This document shows positions 1-8,569 of a DNA stretch of 64,000 bases, piece by piece. Positions within the stretch are counted from its first letter, which is position 1. Every line of letters begins with the position of its first letter. Source of the DNA: Pedobacter terrae (GTDB lineage: Bacteria > Bacteroidota > Bacteroidia > Sphingobacteriales > Sphingobacteriaceae); the NCBI RefSeq assembly GCF_900100705.1, contig NZ_FNCH01000014.1:62001-126000 (forward strand). Direction: 5' to 3'. Below the pieces are notes generated by a model. That model saw only the letters and a program-made list of their open reading frames with translations, ran no database searches and was not told the origin of the DNA. Made by a program: the position numbers and the translations under genes.

Positions 1-32
1 AGACAGGAGATTTGAGATGGGCGAGGTGTAAT

Positions 33-76
33 CGTCATTTCGACCTCGGCTGCGCTGTGCTTCGCTCGAAATGACG
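33..76. repeat. Intergenic inverted repeat (hairpin element)
   Basis: The 11-nt arms cgtcatttcga (33-43) and tcgaaatgacg (66-76) are perfect inverse complements around a 22-nt G/C-rich middle. The CGTCAT core recurs in other intergenic regions of this window (30461, 32129, 38043). It is likely a dispersed repeat rather than a terminator, because no T-run follows. Confidence 0.6.
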
Positions 77-140
77 CCCGTCCAATAACATAATAAAACT
101 TTTATAACCGTAAGTATGTTATTTTTAAAATGTTACGGCT

Positions 141-1229
141 ATGAAAAAAATCTTACTATGCCTTTTTGTGGTGCTGTTTACCACAACATGCAAAAAAAAC
201 AACAATGGTAATGAAGATCCAGGTAACTTGCCAGATGTAGAATTAAAATCGAAAGTAATTGTATCAGGACTAAGCCTTCCCTGGGAAATGGTCTATGGTC
301 CGGATAATTTTATCTGGTTTACGGAAAAGGCTGGTAAAATCAGTCGGTTAAATCCTGCTACAGGTCAGGTAACAGCCTTGCTAACCATAACAGAGGTACG
401 TACAAACGGAGAAGGTGGCTTGCTCGGAATGGCGCTACATCCCGATTTTACCAGCAATCCTTATGTTTATGTGGTATATGGTTATGGAAGTACTTATAAA
501 GCTAAAGTGGTACGTTATACTTACGCTGGAGGAAATTTAACCAGCCCGTTGGTTTTATTGGATCAGATTCCTGCAGCCTCTATTCATAATGGTTCGCGCT
601 TGTTAATTAGCGGTGGTAAATTATACATCAGTACAGGTGATGCTTCTGATACTAACCTTCCTCAAAATGTTAATTCTTTGGCTGGTAAAATTTTAAGAAT
701 CAATTTAGACGGCTCTATCCCTTCCGATAATCCTTATCCAAATAATCCAGTTTGGTCTCTAGGGCATCGGAATCCACAAGGATTGACCCAGGTTGGTAAT
801 AAAATTTTCTCCTCAGAACATGGACCTGATTCTGATGATGAGATTAATATCATAGAAAAAGAAAGAAACTATGGCTGGCCAAATATTAAAGGTTTTTGCA
901 ATGAAAGTGGAGAGCAATCTTTTTGCAATTTGAACAATGTAGCTGAACCGCTAATCAACTGGACGCCAACTATTGCACCAAGTGGCTTAACTTACTATAA
1001 CAACAATTATATTCCGCAGTTTAAAAACTCTTTATTGTTGGCCGTATTAAAAGGTACAAAATTAATGCAATTGAAATTAGATGATGCACAGACTAAAATT
1101 GTTGGCACAAAAGATTTTTATGTAAATACCTATGGTAGGGTGAGAGCTGTCTGTCAATCGCCTGAAGGAAAAATTTACATCTGCACCAGTAATGGAAGCG
1201 ATGATAAGATTGTAGAAATAGCAAAATAG
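141..1229 (+). CDS. PQQ-dependent sugar dehydrogenase-like lipoprotein (glucose/sorbosone dehydrogenase family)
   Basis: The 362-aa product has a short hydrophobic leader ending in a lipobox-like FTTTC (Cys17), so it is probably a lipoprotein exported to the periplasm or outer membrane. The mature part fits the six-bladed soluble glucose/sorbosone dehydrogenase fold: LPWEMVYGPDNFIWFTEKAG near residue 46, GEGGLLGMALHPDF near 91, an IHNGSRL segment near 148, and SLGHRNPQGL plus SSEHGPDSDDEIN, which are typical family signatures. Family members oxidise aldoses with PQQ and pass electrons to a carrier; the substrate cannot be told here. No PQQ synthesis gene is nearby. It stands alone, with a hairpin repeat upstream and a convergent microprotein gene four bases after its stop. 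Confidence 0.88.
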   Translation: MKKILLCLFVVLFTTTCKKNNNGNEDPGNLPDVELKSKVIVSGLSLPWEMVYGPDNFIWFTEKAGKISRLNPATGQVTALLTITEVRTNGEGGLLGMALHPDFTSNPYVYVVYGYGSTYKAKVVRYTYAGGNLTSPLVLLDQIPAASIHNGSRLLISGGKLYISTGDASDTNLPQNVNSLAGKILRINLDGSIPSDNPYPNNPVWSLGHRNPQGLTQVGNKIFSSEHGPDSDDEINIIEKERNYGWPNIKGFCNESGEQSFCNLNNVAEPLINWTPTIAPSGLTYYNNNYIPQFKNSLLLAVLKGTKLMQLKLDDAQTKIVGTKDFYVNTYGRVRAVCQSPEGKIYICTSNGSDDKIVEIAK

Positions 1230-1233
1230 GCGA

Positions 1234-1395
1234 TTATTTTTTTTGTCCGGGACACTTTTTACAGCGTTTGCCTTTTTTAAATTTCTCGCAACATTTTTTG
1301 TGCTCTGCCGTACAACTGAAAATAAAACCCATACCTTTCTGAAATTCAGAATCAGTGGGCAATACAAATGTGTTTTCTTCTCTCTCGTTAATCAT
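1234..1395 (-). CDS. Cys-rich small protein (53 aa), unknown function
   Basis: A short minus-strand frame, started here at the internal ATG at 1395; an upstream ATG at 1437 would add 14 residues. The product starts MINEREENTFVLPTDSEFQK and ends in a basic, cysteine-rich tail with Cys at 28, 35, 36, 45 and 48, including CC and CxxC. Codon use and a charged, non-random composition suggest a real protein rather than a shadow. Five cysteines in 53 residues suggest metal binding, but no family was recognised. It is convergent with the sugar dehydrogenase gene, with only four bases between stops. Confidence 0.5.
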   Translation of the reverse strand: MINEREENTFVLPTDSEFQKGMGFIFSCTAEHKKCCEKFKKGKRCKKCPGQKK

Positions 1396-1524
1396 TGCAG
1401 CACAAAGGTAGTAGTTATTTAGATTAATTCCAATCAATTAATATTCCTGATAGATTTAAAAAATTTATATGCTGCAATTTTGTGGGCAATTTGTAATTTA
1501 GCGGACTAACCAAAAATTCATAAA

Positions 1525-2229
1525 ATGATAAATAAAGTGGTATCTGGTGCTGAAGAGGCCATCAAAGATATATCAGATGGTGCAACCATTATGCTTGGTG
1601 GTTTCGGACTTTGTGGTATTCCTGAGAATTGCATAAATGCCCTGGTAACTAAGCGGGTGAAAAATCTGACCTGTATTTCTAATAACGCAGGTGTTGATGA
1701 TTTTGGTATTGGCCTAATGCTGAAACAACGACAAGTAAAAAAAATGATTTCTTCTTATGTAGGTGAAAATGCTGAATTTGAGCGACAATTGCTGAGCGGT
1801 GAACTTGAGGTAGATCTTATCCCACAAGGTACTTTAGCTACCCGCTGTCTTGCGGCCGGATACGGTATGCCTGCAATTTTTACGCCCGCAGGTGTAGGAA
1901 CTGAAGTGGCAGAAGGTAAAGAAGTACGTAATTTTGATGGTAAGGATTATTTAATGGAATATGCATTTGATGCCGATTTCGCAATTGTAAAAGCCTGGAA
2001 AGGTGATACCGCAGGAAATTTAATCTTTAGATCAACGAGCCGGAATTTTAATCCGGTAATGGCTATGGCCGGCAAAATTACGATCGCTGAGGTGGAGGAA
2101 TTGGTAGAAGCTGGCGAATTAGAGCCGGATTATATTCATACACCCGGTATTTATGTCCACCGTATTTTTCAGGGTAAAGATTATGAGAAGAGAATTGAAC
2201 AACGAACCGTGAGGAAGTCTGAAGTCTGA
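1525..2229 (+). CDS. scoA: 3-oxoacid CoA-transferase subunit A
   Basis: The 234-aa product matches the alpha subunit of succinyl-CoA:3-ketoacid CoA-transferase in length and motif. It has the glycine-rich CoA-binding signature MLGGFGLCGIPENCI near residues 22-36, then SNNAGVDDFGIGLML and the EVAEGKEVR segment typical of ScoA/AtoD. With subunit B it moves CoA from succinyl-CoA to acetoacetate or a related acid, in ketone-body or branched-acid breakdown. The thiolase at 36685-37860 could act in the same route but is not linked. The last codons (RKSEV, stop) lie inside a tandem AGTCnnn heptamer tract, so the natural C-terminus may have been replaced by repeat DNA. scoB follows after 77 nt, an unusual gap for these subunits. 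Confidence 0.93.
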   Translation: MINKVVSGAEEAIKDISDGATIMLGGFGLCGIPENCINALVTKRVKNLTCISNNAGVDDFGIGLMLKQRQVKKMISSYVGENAEFERQLLSGELEVDLIPQGTLATRCLAAGYGMPAIFTPAGVGTEVAEGKEVRNFDGKDYLMEYAFDADFAIVKAWKGDTAGNLIFRSTSRNFNPVMAMAGKITIAEVEELVEAGELEPDYIHTPGIYVHRIFQGKDYEKRIEQRTVRKSEV

Positions 2230-2250
2230 AGTTGGCAGTCCGAAGTCGAA
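2216..2250 (+). repeat. AGTCnnn heptamer tract, five units
   Basis: Five contiguous 7-mers: agtctga, agtctga, agttggc, agtccga, agtcgaa. The first two lie inside scoA and supply its stop codon (TGA at 2227). Related tracts are at 20410, 31140, 31226 and 38777. Confidence 0.8.
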
Positions 2251-2264
2251 TAGCGGATTAGAAC

Positions 2265-2295
2265 ATTCAATCATTCAATTATTCACTCAATCATC
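2265..2295 (+). repeat. ATTCAATC-type octamer tract before scoB
   Basis: Three and a half 8-mers (attcaatc, attcaatt, attcactc, aatcatc) end 11 nt before the scoB start codon. They replace the usual tight junction between CoA-transferase subunits. It may be a product of replication slippage; a role in scoB translation is untested. Confidence 0.65.
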
Positions 2296-2306
2296 ATTTA
2301 AGATTT

Positions 2307-2966
2307 ATGTTTTCAAAAGAAGAGATCGCACAACGCATCGCTAAAGAAATAAAAGACGGATACTATGTTAACCTGGGCATTGGCATACCTACATTAGTGG
2401 CCAACTATATTCCGAAAGGAATTAATGTCGTGTTACAGTCGGAAAATGGTTTGTTAGGCATGGGGCCGTTTCCTTTTGAAGGGGAAGAAGATGCCGATTT
2501 AATTAATGCAGGGAAACAAACCATTACTACTTTGCCTGGCTCATCTATTTTTGATTCGGCGATGAGTTTTGGGATGATCCGTGCTCAAAAAGTAGATTTA
2601 ACCATTCTGGGTGCGATGGAGGTGTCAGAAAATGGAGATATTGCCAACTGGAAAATTCCGGGTAAAATGGTGAAAGGAATGGGAGGGGCAATGGATTTAG
2701 TAGCATCAGCTAAAAATATCGTTGTAGCCATGCAGCACATCAATAAAGCCGGAGAAAGTAAATTGTTGCCAAAATGTACACTTCCCCTAACTGGTGTTAA
2801 ATGCATTAAAAAAATTGTAACTGAACTGGCCGTTTTGGATATTTTAACTGAAGGTGGTTTTAAACTTTTAGAACGGGCTCCGGGTGTGAGTATCGAATTT
2901 ATACAACAATCTACCGCTGGAAGATTAATTGTGGAGGGTGAAATTCCTGAAATGAGATTAGATTAA
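2307..2966 (+). CDS. scoB: 3-oxoacid CoA-transferase subunit B
   Basis: The 219-aa product is the beta subunit of 3-oxoacid CoA-transferase. The NLGIGIPTLVANYIP segment (22-36) is followed by VVLQSENGLLGMG, where Glu46 of SENG is the conserved glutamate that forms the enzyme-CoA thioester. DADLINAGKQTITTLPG and the FDSAMSFGMIR segment are standard family motifs. It acts as a heteromer with ScoA. The two genes are co-directional and presumably cotranscribed, but separated by two kinds of repeat tract. No T-tailed terminator was found directly after the gene on the plus strand; the hairpin at 3041-3076 may serve. Confidence 0.94.
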   Translation: MFSKEEIAQRIAKEIKDGYYVNLGIGIPTLVANYIPKGINVVLQSENGLLGMGPFPFEGEEDADLINAGKQTITTLPGSSIFDSAMSFGMIRAQKVDLTILGAMEVSENGDIANWKIPGKMVKGMGGAMDLVASAKNIVVAMQHINKAGESKLLPKCTLPLTGVKCIKKIVTELAVLDILTEGGFKLLERAPGVSIEFIQQSTAGRLIVEGEIPEMRLD

Positions 2967-3040
2967 TTAGTGGTTTGCGAGACACACAGACCACGGCGAT
3001 TAGGGGCTTCGACTCCGCTCAGCCTGACAGTTTATCATAA

Positions 3041-3076
3041 AAAAGAGAAGTCAAGTTTTTAAAACTTGACTTCTCT
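3041..3076 (-). terminator. Intrinsic terminator of the udk operon
   Basis: A perfect 16-nt inverted repeat, 3044-3059 with 3061-3076, is followed on the minus strand by a run of T (complement of 3038-3044). It lies four bases beyond the uridine kinase stop. It may also stop transcription arriving from scoB, though it has no good T-run in that direction. Confidence 0.8.
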
Positions 3077-3080
3077 CGTG

Positions 3081-3731
3081 TTACTGTATATCTACTAAAA
3101 TGCTATTTCTTAAATCATTTGAAATATCTTCTGTAATGGCGATAATTTCATCAGGTTCATTGGTATTGTTCATGACTACCTTGTTGCATTGGTCGCGATA
3201 GGGTAGCAGGTATTCTTTATAAGCGGGCACCACATGATTATGCCATTTGTATAATACATCTTCTTCAGGGTAACCCCGTTCTAAACCATCTCGTTTAATA
3301 CGGCGGTCTAAAGCAATCTGTTCATCCGCATCCACAAAAATAGTATGATCCAGTAAAGCCGCGATTTCTTTAAAATGGAGGATAAAAAGCCCCTCAACAA
3401 TAATAATAGGCGCCGATTTAATTTCTAGTATTTTAACTACAGCCAAAGGGTTATTGAAATTATATTCCTTTTTATAAACCACTTCGCCGCTCATTAATTG
3501 CTTAATATCTCTCAAAAACTGTTCACTATCAATGGTTGAAGGAAGATCGAAGTTGTATAACTTATTTTCTTCCTGCGTCATGTCGCCGGCAGGGATGTAA
3601 TAATCATCCTGTGATACCAGTGTTACCTCATCTTGTTTAAAATGATGCAGAAAGCAGTTTAAGAAAAATGTTTTACCCGATCCGCTGCCACCGGCAATGC
3701 CAATTATAAATGGATTTTTGTTTACACTCAT
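3081..3731 (-). CDS. udk: Uridine kinase
   Basis: The 216-aa protein begins with the Walker A P-loop GGSGSGKT at residues 14-21. It continues with SQDDYYIP (about 40-47), the NFDLPSTID segment, and VEGLFILHF, all characteristic of uridine/cytidine kinase (Udk) in the phosphoribulokinase/uridine kinase superfamily. It phosphorylates uridine and cytidine to UMP and CMP in pyrimidine salvage in the cytoplasm. Its ATG overlaps the stop of the upstream LysM gene by four bases, so the two are translationally coupled. A strong hairpin terminator follows immediately. Confidence 0.92.
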   Translation of the reverse strand: MSVNKNPFIIGIAGGSGSGKTFFLNCFLHHFKQDEVTLVSQDDYYIPAGDMTQEENKLYNFDLPSTIDSEQFLRDIKQLMSGEVVYKKEYNFNNPLAVVKILEIKSAPIIIVEGLFILHFKEIAALLDHTIFVDADEQIALDRRIKRDGLERGYPEEDVLYKWHNHVVPAYKEYLLPYRDQCNKVVMNNTNEPDEIIAITEDISNDLRNSILVDIQ

Positions 3732-5251
3732 TGAGCACTATAAGTTAAATTACAGAAAAAACGTTTGTCTAAAGCACCCAAAGAATCGGCTACAGCTTTA
3801 GTCATTACAATGATAACATCTTTTGTAGATTCGTTCTCTGTAAATTTACCAACAACTTTTGCAAAGGTAGTGCGGTTGGTCATCGGGTTGGTAATCTTAA
3901 TTACCCTGCCAACTGGCGCTGTGCGGTGTAAAACCAACATTTTAGTTCCGTCCAGGTCCTGGTCCGCTATCCAAACTGCAGTTCCTTTTTCTTCGATCTG
4001 GCTTAAGCCATATACGCTCGGATCACGGCGAAGTTTAGGGTCTTTAACCATGGTACTGTCTGGCTCATTTTCCTGTTCTTCTTTAGATAAATCATTAACC
4101 GATTTAGGTTGTGGTGGTTTAGGAATAATCAGTTTCTGGCCAACTTTAATGTTATTATCATCCAGTTTATTGGCCGTCCTGATCTGATATGCCGTTAGAT
4201 TGTATTTTTTAGCGATTGAAAAGATGTTCTCGCCATTGGCTACCGTATGGATAAAATTCTCTTCATTTGCAACAGGTGTTTCTTTTGCTTTTGTTTCTGC
4301 CTGCTTCTCTTTTGGAACCTGAACATCAGTAACAATACCTCCTCCCGGCACCTTCAAAACCTGCCCTATGGCAATGGCATTATCAGGAAGATTATTCATT
4401 GTCCTGATCTGGTAAGCCGTAATGCCATATTGCTTAGCGATGGTGAAGATCGTTTCGTTTCTTAAAACGGTATGTGTGCCTGCAGCATCTGTAGATTTGC
4501 TTTCCTGTACCGGTTTTTCATCGGCAACAGCATCTACCTTATTTTCATCAATATTTTTTGTTGCAGGGATTTTAAGTTTTTGACCGATCCGAAGGTTATT
4601 ACCTGAAAGATTATTGGCTTTTTTTACCTCTTCAACTGTAGTACCATATTTTTCTGCAATTTTTCCTAAAAATTCTTTTGCCGCAACGGTATGTTCGATC
4701 ATGGTTTGATCTGATGATGGAGTATTTTTTACAGTTGATTCTGTATTGTTTTTTGCAGGTGGCGTAACAGGTGGCTCTGCTGTTACATTTTGTGTTCCGT
4801 TTTTTGCTGGTATTTTTAACACCTGCCCGATGCTTAAATTATTGCCTTTCAACTGATTTAATGCCTTAATTTCATTTATGGTGGTGCCATATTTTTCGGC
4901 AAGCATATTTAAGTTTTCTTTTGGCTTAATGGTATGCTCGATCACATTGGCTGTTGCAGAAGTTGTTTCCGTATTCGATGATCCGGTAGCTGCAAAAGGA
5001 ACATTTGTAGGGACTTTGATGATTACCCCGACCTGTAGATATTTATTGTTGTTAAAAGCCATAATATCCTTCGGAGACACGTTGTATCTTCTCCCAATAG
5101 AATAGTAAGTGTCTTTTGCTACAGTTTGGTGAACGATGAGTTTTTTACCATTATTATTTTCTACACCGATAGAGTCTCTTGCTGTGTTGGCTTTTGCATT
5201 TGCAATATTTAAGGCAAATAACACAACAGCAGATAAATATATTTTATGCAT
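3728..5251 (-). CDS. Exported protein with five LysM domains and a C-terminal RlpA-like region
   Basis: The 507-aa product has an N-terminal signal peptide ending near ANAKA (residues 1-20) and then five LysM peptidoglycan-binding repeats. These start near residues 39, 104, 185, 260 and 336, each with the pattern HTV..E....IA.KYG.T..EI...N.L....I.IGQ.LKIP, separated by Thr/Pro/Lys-rich linkers. The last ~85 residues (TAVWIADQDLDG to the end, with VGRVIKITNPMTNRTTFAKVVGKF) resemble the double-psi beta-barrel region of RlpA-like proteins. It probably sits in the periplasm bound to peptidoglycan. Catalytic activity is uncertain; no clear lytic transglycosylase acid pair was recognised. It overlaps udk by four bases downstream and faces divergent dps. 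Confidence 0.88.
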   Translation of the reverse strand: MHKIYLSAVVLFALNIANAKANTARDSIGVENNNGKKLIVHQTVAKDTYYSIGRRYNVSPKDIMAFNNNKYLQVGVIIKVPTNVPFAATGSSNTETTSATANVIEHTIKPKENLNMLAEKYGTTINEIKALNQLKGNNLSIGQVLKIPAKNGTQNVTAEPPVTPPAKNNTESTVKNTPSSDQTMIEHTVAAKEFLGKIAEKYGTTVEEVKKANNLSGNNLRIGQKLKIPATKNIDENKVDAVADEKPVQESKSTDAAGTHTVLRNETIFTIAKQYGITAYQIRTMNNLPDNAIAIGQVLKVPGGGIVTDVQVPKEKQAETKAKETPVANEENFIHTVANGENIFSIAKKYNLTAYQIRTANKLDDNNIKVGQKLIIPKPPQPKSVNDLSKEEQENEPDSTMVKDPKLRRDPSVYGLSQIEEKGTAVWIADQDLDGTKMLVLHRTAPVGRVIKITNPMTNRTTFAKVVGKFTENESTKDVIIVMTKAVADSLGALDKRFFCNLTYSAQ

Positions 5252-5533
5252 TTATTTTTATATAAATTTCTAAATCAAGGACCGCAATTATACGAATAAT
5301 ATTGTTAACCACCTTAAGCTGACCTGTCAGCTTTTAGGTTAAAATGAGATAATTTTAAACTTATTATATCGATATACTATTCATTCACAATTGTTTATGA
5401 TATTCTCCCTTTGTTTATTTTCAGCTATTAAACGATTTAATAAATAACCTATTGTTCAAAAGACAAAATTGAACAAACTTTTATAAATGTTGTTTGTTAC
5501 GTTCACATTAAAAACATTATAAATCATAATAAA

Positions 5534-6013
5534 ATGGACGCTAAAGAAATAAGCTTGAACGAAAAAGAAGTTAAACCAGTTGTAGATCTGTTAAATGATT
5601 ATTTGGCTAATTACCACATTCATTATCAAAAATTAAGAGGTTGCCACTGGAACATTAAAGGACAGAATTTTTTTACGCTTCATGTAAAGTTCGAAGAATT
5701 ATATACCAATGCACAGTTAACTATTGATGAAATTGCAGAACGTGTGTTAACTTTAGGTAAACCGCCACATAGTCGCTTTGCCGATTACATTAAAGAATCT
5801 AAAATTCAGGAAGTGGATACCATCGGTATGAAAGATTTAGACATGGTTGAGGCCATTTTAGATGATATGGCCACCTTAATCGAGTTGGAGCGTGAAGTAA
5901 TGGAAGCGTCTGAACAGGCCGGTGATGACGGAACAAACGATATGGTAAATAAGTTTATGCAGTTTAAAGAGAAAAATACCTGGATGTTACGTTCTTTCGC
6001 TGGTAAGAAATAA
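5534..6013 (+). CDS. dps: Dps-family DNA-protection/ferritin-like protein
   Basis: The 159-aa length and four-helix pattern match Dps. The ferroxidase-site motif is present: KLRGCHWNIKGQNFFTLHVK, then FEELYTNAQLTIDEIAERV (H, and acidic residues across the dimer interface), followed by RVLTLGKPPHSRFADY. Dps dodecamers oxidise Fe(II) with hydrogen peroxide, store iron and shield DNA in starvation or oxidative stress. No lysine-rich DNA-binding tail is obvious at the N-terminus, so protection by iron sequestration alone is possible. It is monocistronic, with a 282-bp A/T-rich divergent upstream region shared with the LysM gene and a terminator just downstream. Confidence 0.93.
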   Translation: MDAKEISLNEKEVKPVVDLLNDYLANYHIHYQKLRGCHWNIKGQNFFTLHVKFEELYTNAQLTIDEIAERVLTLGKPPHSRFADYIKESKIQEVDTIGMKDLDMVEAILDDMATLIELEREVMEASEQAGDDGTNDMVNKFMQFKEKNTWMLRSFAGKK

Positions 6014-6035
6014 TATCAGTATTGGTAGGTTATTG

Positions 6036-6085
6036 GCCTTATGTAAGTAGATTTATTGTAAAATCTGCTTATATAAGGCTTTTTT
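6036..6085 (+). terminator. Terminator of dps
   Basis: A long imperfect hairpin: outer arms gccttat (6036) and ataaggc, inner arms aagtagattta and taaaatctgctt, followed by TTTTTT at 6079-6085. It separates dps from the UbiD gene. Confidence 0.75.
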
Positions 6086-6120
6086 GTTTCATAGAAAGTC
6101 TAATTATTTATCTTTGGGAC

Positions 6121-7962
6121 ATGGCATACAAAAGTTTAGCAGCATGTGTTTCCGATCTTGAAAAGCATGGTCATCTGATCAGAATAAAGGAAGAAGTAGA
6201 TCCTTATTTAGAAATGGCGGCCATCCATTTACGGGTTTATGAAAATAAAGGTCCGGCTATTCTATTTGAAAAGGTTAAAGGAAGTCCGTTTCCTGCAGTT
6301 TCAAATTTGTTTGGAACTTTAGAAAGATCGAAGTTCATTTTCAGAGATACCTTACCCAAGGTGCAGCAGTTGGTTTCGTTGAGGAACGATCCTATAAAAG
6401 CATTAAAAAATCCATTCAAATATGCAGGTTCTGCAATGTCGGCTTTGTCTGCGCTACCGCTAAAAACACCTTCCGCTAAAAGCAAATTTTTGAAAACAAC
6501 TATCAGTCAGTTACCGCAGATTGTGAACTGGCCTATGGATGGTGGGCCATTTGTTACCATGCCACAGGTATATACGGAGGATATAGAAAAGCCTGGTGTT
6601 TTGAATGCAAACCTTGGAATGTATCGCATTCAATTGGGTGGAAACGATTATATTCAGGATCAGGAACTAGGGTTGCATTATCAGATTCACAGGGGTATAG
6701 GTGTACATCAGTCTAAAGCCAATGCGCTGGGACAGCCTTTAAAAGTGAGTATTTTTGTTGGTGGTCCACCGTCACATCCGCTGGCCGCTGTAATGCCTTT
6801 ACCAGAAGGTTTGTCTGAAATGACTTTTGCAGGCGCACTGGGCGACAGGCGTTTCCGCTATTTTTATGATGACGAAGGTTTCTGCATTTCAGCAGATGCT
6901 GATTTTATCATAACAGGAACCGTTTATCCAAATGAAAATAAACCAGAGGGGCCTTTTGGTGATCATTTAGGGTATTATAGCTTAACACACCCATTTCCTT
7001 TAATGAAAGTGCATAATGTGTATCATAAAAAGGATGCCATCTGGTCATTTACGGTAGTCGGCCGTCCTCCGCAAGAGGATACCAGTTTTGGTGCATTGAT
7101 TCACGAAATTACGGGTTCAGCCATCCCGCAGGAAATACATGGTTTAAAAGAAGTGCATGCGGTAGATGCAGCTGGTGTTCACCCACTGCTTTTCGCCATA
7201 GGTAGCGAGCGTTACACCCCTTATTTAAAAGAAAGAAGACCACAGGAGATTTTAACGATTGCCAATCATATCCTTGGGAAAAATCAATTGAGTTTGGCAA
7301 AGTACGTATTCATAGCTGCAAAAGAAGATAACGAACTTTTAAATACACATGATATTTCAGGATTCTTAAATCATGTGCTGGAACGTATTGATTTAACCAG
7401 AGATATCCATTTTTATACCAATACAACAATTGACACGCTGGATTATAGTGGTGACGGCTTAAATAGTGGTTCGAAGGTTGTTTTTGCAGCCGCAGGGGAA
7501 AAAAAGCGAACGTTATGGAGTGCGCTTCCTGAAGGAATAAAGCTTGGCGATGGTTGTTATCAATCACAGCTTGCTATTCCCGGGGTTTTAGTGATGGAGT
7601 GTGACAAGTACCTTAGTGCGGAAAAGACAGCTGCGGAAATTGCTAAGTTAAATATAGCTTTAATTGATCAAGATCTTTCGGGCTTGCCCCTTATTGTACT
7701 TGCTGATGATGCTGAATTTACCGCTGCCAATATTGATAATCTGGTTTGGGTAACCTTTACGAGAAGTAACCCGGCAGCAGATATTTATGGCGTTAACGAT
7801 TTTATCATTAATAAACACTGGGGATGTAAAGGTTCGGTGATTATCGATGCACGGAAAAAGCCCCACCATGCACCCGAATTGATTAAGGATGCAGTGATTG
7901 AGACTAAACTGGATGAACTGGGTAAAAAAGGTGGAGCGCTTTATGGGCTATTTAATGGCTAG
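6121..7962 (+). CDS. UbiD-family (prenylated-FMN) decarboxylase
   Basis: Start chosen at the ATG at 6121 (613 aa), because the upstream in-frame stretch from 6022 is the dps terminator and the natural N-terminus MAYKSLAACVSDLEKHGHLI begins here. The protein has UbiD hallmarks: a DLEKHGHLIRIKEEVDPYLE start, ILFEKVKGSPFPAVSNLFGT, the YRIQLGGNDYIQDQELGLHY region, GPFGDHLGYYSL near 280-290 (prFMN-site ExPxGxxxGYY-type motif), and the C-terminal IIDARKKPHHAPEL. UbiD enzymes use prenylated FMN to remove a carboxyl group from aromatic or unsaturated acids; a menaquinone-biosynthesis role is plausible but not shown. No ubiX flavin prenyltransferase gene is in the window. Confidence 0.88.
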   Translation: MAYKSLAACVSDLEKHGHLIRIKEEVDPYLEMAAIHLRVYENKGPAILFEKVKGSPFPAVSNLFGTLERSKFIFRDTLPKVQQLVSLRNDPIKALKNPFKYAGSAMSALSALPLKTPSAKSKFLKTTISQLPQIVNWPMDGGPFVTMPQVYTEDIEKPGVLNANLGMYRIQLGGNDYIQDQELGLHYQIHRGIGVHQSKANALGQPLKVSIFVGGPPSHPLAAVMPLPEGLSEMTFAGALGDRRFRYFYDDEGFCISADADFIITGTVYPNENKPEGPFGDHLGYYSLTHPFPLMKVHNVYHKKDAIWSFTVVGRPPQEDTSFGALIHEITGSAIPQEIHGLKEVHAVDAAGVHPLLFAIGSERYTPYLKERRPQEILTIANHILGKNQLSLAKYVFIAAKEDNELLNTHDISGFLNHVLERIDLTRDIHFYTNTTIDTLDYSGDGLNSGSKVVFAAAGEKKRTLWSALPEGIKLGDGCYQSQLAIPGVLVMECDKYLSAEKTAAEIAKLNIALIDQDLSGLPLIVLADDAEFTAANIDNLVWVTFTRSNPAADIYGVNDFIINKHWGCKGSVIIDARKKPHHAPELIKDAVIETKLDELGKKGGALYGLFNG

Positions 7963-8569
7963 TTTTTATAGTTAGAACTATGATTATTTTTAGCGGACAA
8001 AACTTCAATACCTGCGGAGAGTAATTCAATTTAAGTATAACTTTATCCTCAGTATAAAATGAGTTATAAAGTATTTTTATTTTATAATCTGTAGCACCTT
8101 CTGAATTCTAGCAGCATGATCAATTTCAGTTCTGCTGTTGTTAGCGTAAGCGTAGTTGAAGACTTCTTAAATTAACGAATCGGAATAAATGCGCTAGAAA
8201 CCTAACTTCGACAGCATCAATTAATGGGGAGCATTCTCGCTCATGCAAAGATTTTTAAGTGCCTGCATTAAGATTATTTTCATCTGGTAGCTATAGAATC
8301 CAATTGAGAATGATCAAATCTCAGCCTATAATTATGTTTTTAGATTTATATCTCTTTAATTTTAACGGATTTAAGGTGGCCTGACATACAATGTCAATAT
8401 TTATTCGGAATACATAAATAAAATACCCAAAAATGTATTCGGATTATCAGTATTTTAAATATGGTTTTAATTATTGTGTTAATTTTTGATTAGTACGAGT
8501 TAAAATCATCATTCAATCTGGTTTTTTATAAGCTTAATTTTGGTCATACTACTAACTAGACCGAAAACG
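7963..8569. other. 607-bp non-coding region before the first susC
   Basis: No gene of normal quality is visible. A ~30-codon minus-strand stretch ending at the stop 8077-8079 reads EVFNYAYANNSRTEIDHAAR and onward; it has protein-like composition and may be the tail of a lost gene. An inverted repeat, gaatacat (8408-8415) with atgtattc (8433-8440), lies ~130 bp upstream of susC and could be an operator. No confident promoter match was found. Confidence 0.4.
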
